Shown: positions 23,518 through 35,818 of the stretch, one piece after another
Layout of the letters: each line of letters starts with the position of its first letter
Numbering within the stretch: position 1 is the first letter of the stretch
DNA from: Cryptomeria japonica
Taxonomy: Eukaryota; Streptophyta; Pinopsida; Cupressales; Cupressaceae
NCBI RefSeq assembly: GCF_030272615.1
Contig: NC_081409.1
Location: 25,677,406-25,741,405, forward strand
Direction of reading: 5' to 3'
Length of the DNA: 64,000 nt
The notes under the pieces: model-generated
What the model was told of the DNA's origin: nothing
Seen by the model: the letters and a program-made list of their open reading frames with translations, nothing else
The model's database searches: none
Position numbers and translations under genes: made by a program

Positions 23518-23835
23518 CGTTGAGGCGCGTCTGTGCTGGTGCCAAGCGCGTCTATGCTGGCTAGGCGCGTCTGTGTTTGTGCCAGGCGCGTCTACGCTAA
23601 GAAAAGCGTCTGTGCTAAATACGAGCGCGTCTGCGTTGTTCAGGCACGTTTGTGAAATGTGGGCACGTTTGTGTAGGACAGGTGCGTCTGTGCAGAGCAT
23701 AGGCATGTCTGTGTATTTCAGGCGCATCTGTGCAGATCATTGGCACGTCTGTGTATTTCAAGCGTGTCTGTGTAGAGCAGGCGCGTTTATGCAGTCTAGA
23801 AGCGTGTTTATGTCATCAAGGCACGTTTATGTCTT
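23518..23835 (+). repeat. CGTCTGTG repeat cluster in the PMD intron of E2
   Basis: About fourteen units of 20-25 bp with core GGCGCGTCTGTGT, better preserved than in E1. Confidence 0.85.
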
Positions 23836-24039
23836 CAAGGTCAAATCGACAGTTCTGTGATGAACATACACTGTCGATTGGATAAGCTACTGAGAGGATA
23901 CACTCAAGCAGGTCCTCTAGGGAAGACTAGGATAGCAGATAGGGCTAGGATTGACAATTCTGTGATAGAACATACATTGCCAATTAGAAAACTACTCAAG
24001 AAGAGTCACTCAAGCAAAGGCCCTAGGATAGGATAGATC

Positions 24040-24262
24040 AAGGCACTTTGTGATGAACAGTGAGTACCAAGACATAGTACTTTGTGATGAATAGGGAGTA
24101 CCAATAGGAGCAGCACTTTGTGATGAACAGGGAGTGCAAGACACGTAGTACTTTGTGATGAACAATGAGTACCACTAGGATAAATAGCAACACTTTGTGA
24201 TGAACAGTGAGTGTCACTAGGATAGATAGCAACACTTTGTGATGAACGGTGAGTGTCACTTT
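24040..24262 (+). repeat. Minisatellite of TTTGTGATGAACA units in the PMD intron of E2
   Basis: Six units of 35-42 bp sharing CACTTTGTGATGAACAGTGA; counterpart of E1 4777-5055. Confidence 0.85.
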
Positions 24263-24757
24263 GACTAACATGATTGCTTTGCTTGACTACAGGAGTACTT
24301 GCCTATGCTGGAGTCGCGAGAGAGATTCTCATCGACGTAGAGATTACAACCAGAGCTGACATTCGAGGACAGAGCTGCCATTGAGGGTATGGGTTTGCAA
24401 CATATTATGTATGTGCTTGAGTTTCGGGTGAACATGGGGTTGCTGACTGCACTGGTCGAGAGATGGCACTTAGAGACTTGTACATTTCATTTACCGATGG
24501 GTGAGATGACAATCACCTTGGAGGATGTTTACAGGATTTTGTGGATACCGATCGATGGGGAGCCGATTCCCTATGATCGAGACGGAGACAAGGAGGCCCT
24601 GAGACGAGTGTTTCAGAATCTAGGCCTAGAGATGAGAGCTGGACACGTGGCATGGGACACGATGACAATGACAGGACTAACACTACCAGCAGTGCTAGGA
24701 GGAGTGATCAGTGGGTTCCTATGTCCAGACAGGGCGACACGAGGGTTGGTTGTGTAG

Positions 24758-26416
24758 CCATATGTATTTTGACATTATTGTATCATGACACTTATGATTT
24801 TGATATATATATGAAATGATTCATCTTTGCGGTAGCTATATGCATGTGTACCTATGTGATGTGATGCATGATTCTATGTGATGCTTATGGTATGGATGCA
24901 AATATGTACATGATTAAATGCAATATATTTGTTCTTTTATGTTTTTAATATGTTATGCATATGTGAATGTAAATGTATGAAATGCAGATAAATATGATAA
25001 TGCAAAGAACTATTTACATTATGAAAATGTAAAATGTGCTAATATGTGTTGTGTGCAGGATGTGATGCAATTGTGATATCTATATGTATGTATGAAATGG
25101 TTAATATGTGGTAATGCAGGTGCAACTACATGAAATGCAAATATTTTTGGTGTGTCATTATACTCAGTCATGTGATAATGGGCTACACGGATTCAAGAAA
25201 GACGATAGAGGTCAATCAAGAAAGGGGGATGGAAGACAGAAGATATGAAAGTGAAAAGAGCTTCTTGTGCGTTATCATCATTGAGCTTTATTATGGCAAG
25301 TAGGTTATGACAATCGAGGCATATGTTCGACCCAGAAAGTCATTGCACCTGTTTGCATGGAGATAAGACAGTCACAAACAAGGAATGCCCCAGTTCATAC
25401 TAGACTCTCAGTGTCCTCATATCCTTGGACAAGTCATAGCATTACTAAGAGACAATCCACAGACAGCAAAGAAAAATAGGTGACGATACCCCATCCTCAC
25501 CTTTCTAGTCAAAGACATCCTGGAGATAGAATCTCAAGTCAAAGACATCCCGAAAAAGCTAAAAGACATGTCACCAAAAGATAAAATCAAAAAAGAAAAG
25601 CAAGACTCGACACTAACATCCACTGTAGTCCTCAAGCTTAGTGTCTCTTGTCACTTGTATAAGTCTTATTTGATTGTGGTCACAATGTTTACTTTCACAA
25701 AAAGGATAGATAGCACTGAACCATAATGTTGTCTAAGTCTATCAAAAGATTTGATTTGTTGAAGCCCATTGTTGTTGCTGTGTCTCATTTGAAACTGACT
25801 GAATCCATGAAATTGATACTTTATTGCGGAGAAAGACGTAACTTTATTACGGATTGGTGATGTAAGTGTTGCTTTATTGCGGATTGTGAGCGGATAGACT
25901 GAAGAAAACTGGAAGAAACTGTACTCCTCGAAATGTGTGATGCTCTCAGTTCCACACCCATTACTAGACATAGGATTTGCCTTAGCCACAGATAGGAGTT
26001 GATTTATTATGAATGGAAAGGGGTGAAAAGGAATGTTTACTATGAATGGCTAACCAATCTTGGGTAGATCAATAACAAGACATGATGGGAATGGGTAAGT
26101 TTATTGTGGATGAATAGGTTGTGCATGTGTGCAAAGTGAAGGGATGAGATAGAATCCTGAAGGAGGGAGGAGCAATGTCTCTACACATGGTGTCGGTGAC
26201 CCACTTTTCACCATGGTACTTGCCCAGGGCGCCACCAAAGTGGTTTTCACCATTGGACGAAAATGTTTTTTTGTTTTTTCAATTTTTTTGTGTCACAAGG
26301 CGCCTGTTTGCCAGGTTTTCACCAAGTAACGATTTTTTATGTTTTTATGATTTTTTTGTATTTTTGAATTTTTTTTATTTTTTTTTGTATTTTTGAATTA
26401 GGATACTCTAAAGAGC
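24758..26416 (-). other. E2 non-coding region
   Basis: Collinear with E1 7089-8660, then continuing to the integrase stop. It ends in T-rich runs (26262-26400). No coding region is supported; the small ORFs are not conserved in E1. Confidence 0.6.
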
Positions 26417-26700
26417 TATGTGTAAAACCTGTGAAGGTGCATGTTGTTGATAGGATCCTCCAAAGGTTCACCCTCTGTGGTTGAGAGCTGATATGCACCA
26501 CATCCATATGCTGTTGTGATGATGTAAGGACCAAGCCAGTTTAGTTCGAACTTTCCCTTCTTTTCTCTGTCTTGCTGATTTTTAGGATTTTCTTTGAGAA
26601 CTAAGTCACCCACCTCAAATGTGCGAGGCTTTACCTTGTGATTGTAGCTGTAATGTTCCTTGACTGAATGATGTGTAGCTCAAGTGACTGTCTTCCTTGA
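26417..26700 (-). pseudogene. E2 integrase carboxy-terminal remnant
   Basis: On the minus strand: YNHKVKPRTFEVGDLVL, then GKFELNWLGPYIITTAYGCG and EPINNMHLHRFYT-like end. This matches the end of the E3 integrase (FSVGDLVLYENQ, GKFSPNWLGPYIV, MHLHRYYA). The catalytic core is missing: a deletion joins the protease region (27332) to this part through about 600 bp of decayed sequence. Confidence 0.8.
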
Positions 26701-27331
26701 TAAAAGAACTGAGATAGAATTACTAATGTGTGGACTACGTTTGCCCATATGCATGTCACCTAAAGAAGTTTGGGCATCCCTGACAACAAATTCCTTCGAG
26801 GAAGCTCCATTAAAGGTCCATAATGTATCGCCAACAAGGGATGGATGTGTGGAACAAGTGGATGAGTGATGAAGGCTTATGATTGTGAAAAGAAGTGAAA
26901 GTAGGATAGCATGATGGAGACTTAGGATCAACAAGTGTGCTTTTTGACTTAAAATTTTAGAACTTTTGCCCCTAGTTATTTTGATATCAGGGGAGATCAA
27001 CTCTTGTTCTTTTTGCTTCATAGGATTTTTATCCTTGACTTTGAATTTTTGCAGAGTCTAGTGGCTTTTGATTTTGATTTGAATTATCTTTATTTTTGAC
27101 ATTTAGATTTTTCTTTTCAAAGCTTTATTTGTGATCCCCAATGAGTAAGGGCTTTTGTAATTCTTGTTGATCCAAGTCTGGAAGTGGAGTGGAAATGGAA
27201 TGAGTGGATGAAATGGTAAGGCTATGTTAGTTCTCAAGAGGGCTGGTGATATGCTCAATAGATTCTTTGTTGGAACCACTCTTAGGACTATTGATATCAA
27301 GAGCTGCTTGCACCACTAGAGGAGATTTGCA
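26701..27331 (-). other. E2 deletion-junction region
   Basis: Sequence between protease and integrase remnants. A 113-codon minus-strand frame (27021-26680) has no recognised domain. This is probably scrambled pol or linker DNA left by deletion. Confidence 0.4.
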
Positions 27332-27980
27332 TTAAGACTTAGTAGCCACAACACTAGGTGGTTCACACCCAATTCCTTGATATTGCAAATTATTTGTAGG
27401 TTGTTCTTGTTGACTGGATACCTTAGGAGATAGTGGGAGTTGATCAACATGAAAGATATACTCACCACATCCCATGTCTTTAAACTTGAACTTTTCTTTG
27501 AGCTCTTCTTGCTTTGATGTAGAAGGTTTCAAGGATTCTGGATCCACATATGTTGATGAAGGAATAGCTTCTCGATTGACTGGGATTGTTATTTCTGATA
27601 GAGGTTGCAGACTGTTGCAATATATGAATGGATTTGGATCAGCTTTGACGGTCACTTCAACTCCATTGTGTGGAAACTTGATATATAGATGATATGTAGA
27701 TGGTACTGCGCTCATTTCATGAATCCATGGGTGTCCCAAGAGTATGTTGTATGTGAGATCAAGGTCAAGGACTTGACAAACCACATCTTTTGTAACTAGC
27801 CCAACCCTGAGAGGTAAGGTGACTGTTCCTTTGGATGAACGCTCTTCATCATCATATGCTTTGATGGTAATTTTGTTTGTAGAATTCACAGCTTTATTAG
27901 AATATCCCAATTGTTTAATGGTGCTCAATGTACAAATGTTTAGACCTGCTCCTCCACCTATCAGGACTCATTTTATTCAA
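27332..27980 (-). pseudogene. E2 protease region
   Basis: The frame 27928-27332 is open (198 codons) with YNILLGHPWIHEM and PSTYH. The active-site stretch reads VLIGGGAGLNIC, so the catalytic Asp of E1 is Gly here. TGA codons at 27968-27970 and 27977-27979 match those of E1. Confidence 0.8.
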
Positions 27981-30528
27981 TATTTGTGTATGAAGGCTTC
28001 AATGTGTAATGGTGCATTATGTGGCTGACTTACGGAGGCGTCATCAGCTTCTGTGAATGTAAGGGTGTGTGGAATGGAAAGGTATCCTACCATGGCTTGA
28101 AACTGGTCCACGTTTAGATCAATAGGGATAGCAGTGTCCCTCAAGATTTTATCAAGAATGGCTTTATGTGTGGGGGATATACGTAAGAGCTCAAGGATTG
28201 AAATAAGCGCAGGTGTCTTCCCTAACTGTTCTACAAGATCGTACTCAGGCTTGGTCGATGAGGAAACTATGTTTTTGGTTGGAGCACCTTGCAAAGTGAA
28301 TTTACCTCAACGGGTTGTAACATGACATTCAGAGGTAGGTTCAGAAGAAGATCCAATGCCTTTTAGGACAATCCTGGGTCTTTGGGTAGAATTCTCAGGA
28401 GTTTTGTCCTTGATGATAATGGTAGAGACATAATTGTCCATCGAAATGTGATTGACAGTTGAATCATAGTTATAAGATGCTCTGGTATAGCTGGTTTGGT
28501 CATCTGTGGCTTTAGCTTTTCCCTTGTCATGCTTTGGGAATGGTTCCTTAAACATCTCATGTTCTTGATTGGATGAGTGTCCTTCAATCTCAATGTCACC
28601 TCTATCAATAAGATCTTGTATGATGTTCTTCAGTCGATGGCAATTTCCTGTCTTGTGGCCCTTTCTCTTATGAAATTCACAATACTCATCATCATTCCAC
28701 CAATTTGGTTTAACCTTTGGCTCATATGGAGGCAAATCTAGAATTGTTATTATCTTGTTTGCCACTAGCTTCTTGAAAATTGACTCAAGTGGTTCTCCCA
28801 ATGGAGTGTACTTCCTTCATGACTTTGAAGTTGTTTGAGTATTCACTTGATTGTTTATAGAACTTGATCCAGAAAAAATGATTTTAGGTCGTACTGTATT
28901 GGCATCCATAACACCATCATTGACTGTGTTCTTGTTTTTATTCCAAAATCTTGGCTTGTCTTTTCCTTTAAAGTCATCTTTATTTTCCTTGAATATCTTA
29001 ATGACTCCTTGTTGAATTAGGACCTTTTTTGTCGCTAAGCCTTTTTCAATGACGTCCTTGAAGGTGGACAAACAAGCTTTCCTTAGATCATAGCCAATGT
29101 CCTTGTTAACATTCTGGGTGAACATTTCTACCATTTGTTTTTGTGGAATTTCACAAGAGCATCTGCTGGCTAGGTTCCTCCATCTTTGTAAGAATGATGA
29201 AAAAGGCTCTCCATCTTTTTTCTTGGTGTTGCACAAAGTAGTGACTGATATGTCTGTCTCTATGTTGTATGAGAAGTGTTGAATAAATGCCTCTGCTAAA
29301 TCACCCCATGACTTAATTCCAGGTGGAAGTTGGGAGAACCATTCCATAGCTTGATCACCTAAGCTTTGTGGGAATAATCTCATCAAATATGTCTCTTCTA
29401 CTACTACCTCAATGCAAGCTGTGAAAAATTATCTTATGTGTGCCTTAGGATCCCCTTTTCCTCTATACTTATCAAACTTAGGTGTCACAAAGTGTGTAGG
29501 AAAAGGAGGCATTGGAATGCTCTTGTCAAATGGATAAGGAGATATGTCTCTCATTGTGTATGTTGGCTTCGGTGTATTTATGTCCTCCATTTTCTTTTGT
29601 AAGTCCCTGATTTGTTGCTCCAAATTGTTCCTAGGTGGAGATCGACTTCTTGGACCATACCCCATGCTTGAGGCACCAATTGGAGGAGGAGCATGTTGCA
29701 GATATGGATGATATTGATCATACACATGTTCATATGGAGGAGGTCTATAATGATGTTTCGTATATGAAGCACTTGGTATGGAGTCATGGTGAGGAATATA
29801 ATATCTGTTTTGTCCATGTATACCATACTCTACAGGAATGTCATGAGTTTGTTCTAGTGTGTTGCCCCCAAATTTGATGCGGGGTTTCCTTGTGTCCAAA
29901 TTTTGAGCATGCCTTTGGATATCTGATTGCTTTGGTGGTTCCTTAGCCTTGGTATGTGATTGAGCATATTTTTTTGCATAAGACTTCCATAATGGTCTGC
30001 GAAGGTGAGTATCATATGCTTGATCATGTGTGTATGGGACCTCTGATTTTTGAAACAAAGATGATGGTGATTCAGGCACCATATGTGGTCCTCTATTGCC
30101 TCCACTATTAGGCCTCCTTTGATCCATGTTGAGGTTAGTTTGTTGCAAAGGTCTATGTTCCATTATTTGAGACATGTCAAAATCATGAGGGATCTTGGTT
30201 CCACTTCGTGCCATCACTTGTAGAAAATATTGTCTATCTCTCCTCATTATTTCCTCAACCAGTCGATTGAAATGAGGATTCATAATGGTGTCTTCCACTT
30301 CTGCTGAATGTACTGAAAAGTTGTCCACATTTTCATGTGTGTATCATTGTTGTTTGTAGTGTCCATGTTCTCAATATTTGGAATGTTTCTATAGGCATCC
30401 ATGTCAGGTAATGTAGTATGATCAGAATTGAAAAAGATATCATTGTCATATTCATAGGAACTCATGTTTGTGGACTCTTGAGCCTCTTTAGCTTCTCTCC
30501 TAGATTTTTGGGAATGAGTTTCAACCAT
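27981..30528 (-). pseudogene. E2 gag
   Basis: Starts MVETHSQKSRRE at 30528. A frameshift near 30330 separates the first 80 residues from the long frame 30328-29429. A TAA-type stop near 29427 is followed by 29386-28817 (the gag core, with SLGDQAMEWFSQLPPGIKSW and FNRLVEEI-like upstream part). The shared TGA at 28817-28819 precedes TPLGEPLESIFKKL and the knuckle CEFHKRKGHKTGNC. It is more open than the E1 copy. Confidence 0.85.
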
Positions 30529-33022
30529 GAACTAGGTATTGACCAAGATGTGTGAGACTAGATGAAAATGGAAAGAGTATGGAAGACTAAGAGTTGGATG
30601 GAATGTAAATGAATCTGAGGTTTACTTGTAATGTCCAAAGTGTAAGACCAAGTATGTATGTAGTAGAGTAGGTGTGGCTTCCAAAGAGATGATAGTTTCT
30701 CTTGATGAGGTAAGTTGACCTTGACTCTAAGTAAGAGCAAATGAGACCCAAAGGTGATAGACCTTGATGAGGGACCACTTAGCAAAATGTTGTTGTATGT
30801 AGTGTGTTGACAAAGTATGATGAGGACAAGCAAGTGACCTTTTGACTCAAGTTTAGACAAATGTGAATGTAATGTAAGGTGTAAAGCAATGATGGATTGT
30901 GTGAGACCCACAGATAGGTTGAATGCTAGATGAAACCCTGGAGAAATAGCTTAGGAAGCTCAAGAATGCTAAAACTAATTGCTCTTGTTTGTTGGACTGT
31001 AAATTTTCCAATTTGTGAAGTTGTTTTGTTGTGACCAAATCTGACTGTTTGACTATTTTTCGTGACAAGAGGACATAGTGTTGATGAGGACTCAATGTTT
31101 TGCAAGTGTTTAGACTCAAAAATGACTCAAAGAAAGTGTGTTTTTGATGTAAAATTTGTTTTGCATACACTTGAAGACACAAAAGACACAATGTTTTGTT
31201 GTTTGGTCTTGAATGTTTGATTGTTCAAAATAAGACAAGCACAATTCTTATGGCTAGCCAAGACAATAGTTGTTGATCCCACATGAGGTTTTACCCTTGA
31301 GGCTACGCTATTCAGAGTGGATACTTAGATGCTTGACCTCACTGGCTCCACCCTCGACACTCACTTCTCGGGTCAGCCAAGCATTAGTCCCCACGAAAAC
31401 TCCCTGTGGCGAACTTTGTATCTCTACTAAGAACCGTATGTGTGTGGGTCGCTACCAGAGGTCCGACCTCCTGCCCCAACAACTAGAAGGATTTTGGCTT
31501 CTAAAACAAAAAGGTGCTAGTAAGGGCATCCGCTCGTGTGGCCATACATGCAGCACTTTTAGCTTTGTAAATACAGAAGGCTCCCAGCTAGTAGGGGTTA
31601 CGCCCTACAACTGATCAAATAAATTTGATGAAACGGGTTTATGGCGAGACATAGTGTCGGTATGAACTAATCAACACACGTTATCCATAGTTTTCACCAT
31701 GAATATAGTTGTTTATAGTGGTTCGAAAGAGGTGGGTTTTCCTCGCTACCACTTGGGTCGTTCTCTTCTCACTGGTAGTCCTAATGACCACACGGGAAGA
31801 CAGACCCTCTAAAGATTAATTAGTGCACCAATTGAAGTGTTTGCTAGTCTATGAAAACAAGACACACAATAAGAATCCAAAAACCCTTGCCAAGGACTTG
31901 CAACAAAGATTTATTAGTAGTTTGAATTGTTTGAAATAATCACCCCTTCCTGCAAGCACACAAGTTAGGTAAATTTTAGATCCAAAAGACTTTATGAAAT
32001 AGGGGCTTTCAACAATGCATTTTGTTGACCAATTGAAATATCTGATTCATCATAGAAAAATACCTCCTATAAAATTTCAAGAGATTTTCAAAAATGTAAG
32101 AAAATCCAAAAAATTTGCTAATTTGCTCCAAAAATTATTTTTTGATGAAAAATCATAAAAAATTCATATAAAATGCAAAATCAATCCAAAAAATATGAAA
32201 CTTTTACTGGAGAGTCTTGATGGTCTTACAAACCTACATAAAAAAATTTCTGCAACAAATCCAAGTAGTTTGTGAGATATGAGTAAAATAATGCAAAACC
32301 CTAATTTTCAAATATCTAATTTTTGAGGAATGATTTTGCATCAAATTTAAAATCACAAACAACATATCCTGTGTATAATTCTAAGAGATTTCCAAAAATG
32401 TAAGAAAATCCAAAAAATTCGCTAATTTGCTCTCAAACTTAATTTTTTATGAAAACTCATCAAAAAATCATATAAAATGCAAATTTGATCCAAAAAATCT
32501 GAAATGTTTGTTGAATCCTTTTGATACTTTTCCTGACCTGCACAAAAAATTTGATGCCAAAATTCAATTCCGTTTGTGAGATCTGATCAAAATAAGGAAA
32601 AACCCTAATTTTTAAAGATCCAATTTTTAGGGAAATATTTTGCATCAAAATTAAAATCACAAAGAACAGATCCTATGTATAATTATGAGATATTTCCAAA
32701 AATGTAAGAAAATCCAAAAAATTCTCTCATTTGCTCTCAAAATTAATTTTTTATGAAAAATCATAAAAAATTCATAGAAAATGAAAATGTGCTCCAAAAA
32801 TTCTGAATTTTGGATTGAGAGCTCCTGATACTTTCTTCAACCTGCAAAAAACAATTGGTACAAAATTTCCAAGCCGTTTGTGAGATATGATCAAATCTCT
32901 CCAAGATCTTGATTTTGTGTCCAAAACCCTAGCTGCACAAGGTTATTCTCCAAATTGTTTTACAAAACAGCAATATAAGGTTAGAAAAATTTGCAAAAAA
33001 CATAGATCTAAAAAAAATCCAT
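30529..33022 (-). other. E2 5' leader
   Basis: 2.5 kb between gag and the primer-binding site. 31240-32000 is conserved with E1; 32040-33000 is unlike E1 and holds a threefold repeat. Confidence 0.7.
32081..32940. repeat. Three tandem units of about 303 bp in the E2 leader
   Basis: Units start near 32081, 32385 and 32687 with GAGATTTTCAAAAATGTAAG or a close variant. They share AAAATCCAAAAAATT, AAATCATAAAAAATTCATA, GTTTGTGAGATATGA and ACCCTAATTTT. They are absent from E1. Confidence 0.85.
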
Positions 33023-33040
33023 GTCCCACGGGGCATGCCA
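33023..33040 (-). other. E2 primer-binding site
   Basis: Minus strand TGGCATGCCCCGTGGGAC, three bases from the 5' LTR. Confidence 0.7.
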
Positions 33041-33043
33041 AAA

Positions 33044-33816
33044 TGTATATGGTGAAAATGGAAACAACAATATTGAAAGGCTAAATGAATTCAACCACAA
33101 AACCCTAGCCTAACAACAACAAAGATCCACCATAACATATGAAGATTACTTAAGACAATGCAAATCAAATGAAATCACAAAGACTATACCATCACATGTC
33201 CAATAGGGTTTGGATCTCCATTCTTCCTATCTCCATTGATCTTGCTTGATATAGTTGCTCTCAGATTTTATGTGCACAAGAGCTCAACAAAGAATGGAAT
33301 GTGGTTGCAAGTAGGATCGTATATGTTCAAAAGCGTAGTGTAGTCAAGTAGTCAACGAGGGTTCAGGGTTTGATAATGAAGGAAGAGTCTCCTTATATAG
33401 AAGACACTATAAGAAATGGAGGGATAAGATTGAGAGGTGTAAAAGAGGTCGACTATGATTAGAGGGTAGGTAAAGAAAATAATAAAATAATGAAAGGGGT
33501 AGGTAGTGTATGAATTAAGAGATGAATGACATGTGTCATGGGTAGAAAAGGCTAATGAATTAATTAAATAAATAAATATTTATTTAATTAATAGAAGAAG
33601 TGGGATCAATTAAATAAATAAGATATTTATTTAATTTAGGAAAAGGATAATTTAAATAAATAAATGTATTTATTTAAATAAGAAATAAGGCTAGAAGAGG
33701 ATAAATGAATTAATTAAATAAATAAAGATTTATTTAATTAATAGAAGAATTAGGCTTAGATAATTAAATAAATAAAGTATTTATTTAATTAGACTGGACA
33801 ATTTTAGGTGTCTACA
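33044..33816 (-). repeat. E2 5' LTR, 773 bp
   Basis: Partner of 22231-23003. A TATA box (TATATAA, minus strand) lies at 33393-33399. Confidence 0.92.
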
Positions 33817-33821
33817 ACTTG
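33817..33821. repeat. Target site duplication of E2, right copy
   Basis: ACTTG, identical to 22226-22230. Confidence 0.9.
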
Positions 33822-35816
33822 ATCGTGTTATGATGACAACACAATCTTTCTTCTCTTTTGGGGATTTTCAAGATCTCCTAGTTTTAACTCTCTCAGAGGT
33901 TACCCTATTAGACCACTGCCCCATCAAGTTCAACATTCAATGGCAAGTGAGTCGTGTTCAACCATCCAAGAGTCATTTTTATCTAAATACTTCCTTGTTG
34001 AGTCACTAGAGCACGTGGCCCACATTCAATAGGTTTGAAATTTAGTGTGTCGTCCTACTCAACAAGATAGGTGGATTGTTTGGTAGAATGATGCTATTTA
34101 GAGAACAACACATTTTCTCTAGATTTATGGTAAACAATTGGCCATGCATCATTGATGGTCATATGAGACTACCACCTTGGATCTTCACCATGCCATTGTG
34201 GTTCTTGCAAGCCCACCCTGCAAATTAGGGTTGCTTAGCTCTGCCATTAGAAGTAGATTGTTGATAGCCATGCTACTTTTGGAGCCCAAAAGAATGCTCG
34301 ACTTTACTAGCTTAAGGTTGGGGATCGTGCCTCCAAGGAATTTGTTTTGGCTCTTCGTGCATGTCACTCCTTACCTGACATCAGGTAAATTAAGGAATGG
34401 AAAATGATGCTTTCAAAGCTATCGAACATTATCTAGGATTTTGTTTCCCATTATGAGAAGGTCTTCACTTATCAAGATGTTTCACCTAATCAAGATAGAG
34501 CTCTCCAAGAATGCCTCAATGTTGTTTCCTTTCATATTTATGAAGCTCAAAAGGTTTTGTGTGATAAATTACTCACTATTGAGGACCTCAAGGAAGTCGC
34601 CTTTTCCATGGCCAAAGACAACACCCCTAGATGCGATTGGTTTCCTTGTGAATTTTACAAATCTCTTTGGCCTTATGTGGGATCTGATTTGCATAGGGTC
34701 TATCTGGAAGCCTTTCATTCTCAATCTCTTGGTCTGTTAATTAATAAAGAAAACATTAAGTTCATACCTAAAGTGATTGATCTTGAAGACATTTGTAATT
34801 AGTTGCCTATAACCCGACTAAATGTTTCTTATAAGACCATTTTCAAAGCCCTGACATTGAAAATTCATCATCTTCTTCCGCAAATTGTCTATGCTAAACA
34901 AACTAGTTTCATTAAGTCTAGATTCATTCTGGACAACATCATTTTGGTGTGGGAAGGCATGGAGTGGGCTCGTTGATCTAATAAAAATCCCATGTTTGTC
35001 AAGATTGACTTTGTTAAAGCCTATGAGAGAGATGAATGGCCTTTCATTCTTTCCATATTGGGAGTTCTTGGCTTTGGCCCTCGGTTTATCTAGTCTGTGA
35101 AAAGTTTTTTGGGGGATGCTTTTGCTTTCATCAACATTAATGGTCGCCACTCCTCAGCTAAATTGGGTTATTCAAATCTATTCACCAAGGTTGCCCTTTG
35201 ATTCCTTCCCTGTATGTGTTGGTCGCCAATTACCAAGGCATTTGGGTATTTTCTCGCCAATGCCATTTCTATTGGGTGGGTTAGGGGCATTTTTCTTCCT
35301 AAGTTTCCTTCTCAACTTGTTAATTACCATTTTTTAGATAATTCTTTTCTCAAACTCATTGAAGATGAACACAATGTCCAAGAGGTCTTGCAATGCTTAG
35401 ACACTTTTTTTATTTCTAAGCCTCTGGGTCAACAATTCAATGACACAAAACCTAATGTTATTGGTAATCCTTCCTTTTGGCCCCTTCCTAGATTCTCTGG
35501 TATGCATGAAAGTGGATAGGTCATGGTGAAATATTTTGATTTTTGGGAATCCCCTTTTCTTTCCAGGGATCTCCTCTAGATCTATAGACCGTGGTCCTCA
35601 CCAAAATAGAGAAGTTGACTCAGTGAATCACCAAACTGCTTTCTCTTGCTAGGAATTTTTAGTTTTTCTCAAAGATTTTAGCATTGACTCATGTTTACTA
35701 TTCTTCTTGTTGGGCTCCCTTCAAATCCTCTTACCGTAAGCTTCAAATATTTTTAGAGACTTCTTATAGGCCTCATCTACGAACCACCATGGCTTTGTTA
35801 GAAACTTGAGTTACGA
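33817..35816 (+). pseudogene. LINE L1 ORF2, endonuclease end and reverse transcriptase (3' of E2)
   Basis: The frame interrupted at 22230 resumes with LDRVMM, then LDHCPIKFNIQW (the SDH motif region that ends the endonuclease). RT blocks follow: LKEVAFSMAKDNTPRCDWFP, FYKSLWPYVG, NVSYKTIFKALTLKI, QTSFIKSRFILDNIILVWEG and MFVKIDFVKAYERDEW. Stops and frameshifts are frequent, and the FADD catalytic block cannot be found. It ends at the copia LTR at 35819, so L1 is 3'-truncated or cut by a second insertion. Confidence 0.7.
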
Positions 35817-35818
35817 TG

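Larger units (their letters stand above)
23343..24757 (+). pseudogene. PMD gene, antisense in E2, splice sites intact, 3' deleted
   Basis: Exon 1 (23343-23408) encodes MSLVHRFDRVRRFQRPAEAG and two more residues. The donor GTAAGT follows at 23409. The intron (23409-24292, 884 bp) ends TTGACTACAG, with exon 2 starting EYLPMLESRERF. One TAG at 24338-24340 interrupts exon 2; it is then open to 24757 through the PMD core (RWHLETCTFHLPMGEM, TLEDVYRILWIPIDG, AGHVAWDTM, LPAVLGGVISGFLCPD). At 24755 it joins directly to sequence that in E1 lies after the PMD stop (5550 joined to about 7089), a loss of about 1.5 kb at a short TTGT-like microhomology. This copy best shows the exon structure. Confidence 0.8.
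22231..33816 (-). mobile_element. E2: Tat-type Ty3/gypsy element with internal pol deletion and antisense PMD gene
   Basis: An 11.6-kb element of the same family and orientation as E1, inserted in LINE L1. LTRs are 33044-33816 (5') and 22231-23003 (3'), both 773 bp, differing at about thirteen positions by eye. The target duplication ACTTG is perfect. It encodes gag and protease but lacks G-patch, RT, RNase H and most of integrase. Only the integrase carboxy end remains (26417-26700). The antisense PMD gene is truncated by a deletion. The protease active-site Asp is Gly. It is non-autonomous. Confidence 0.9.
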
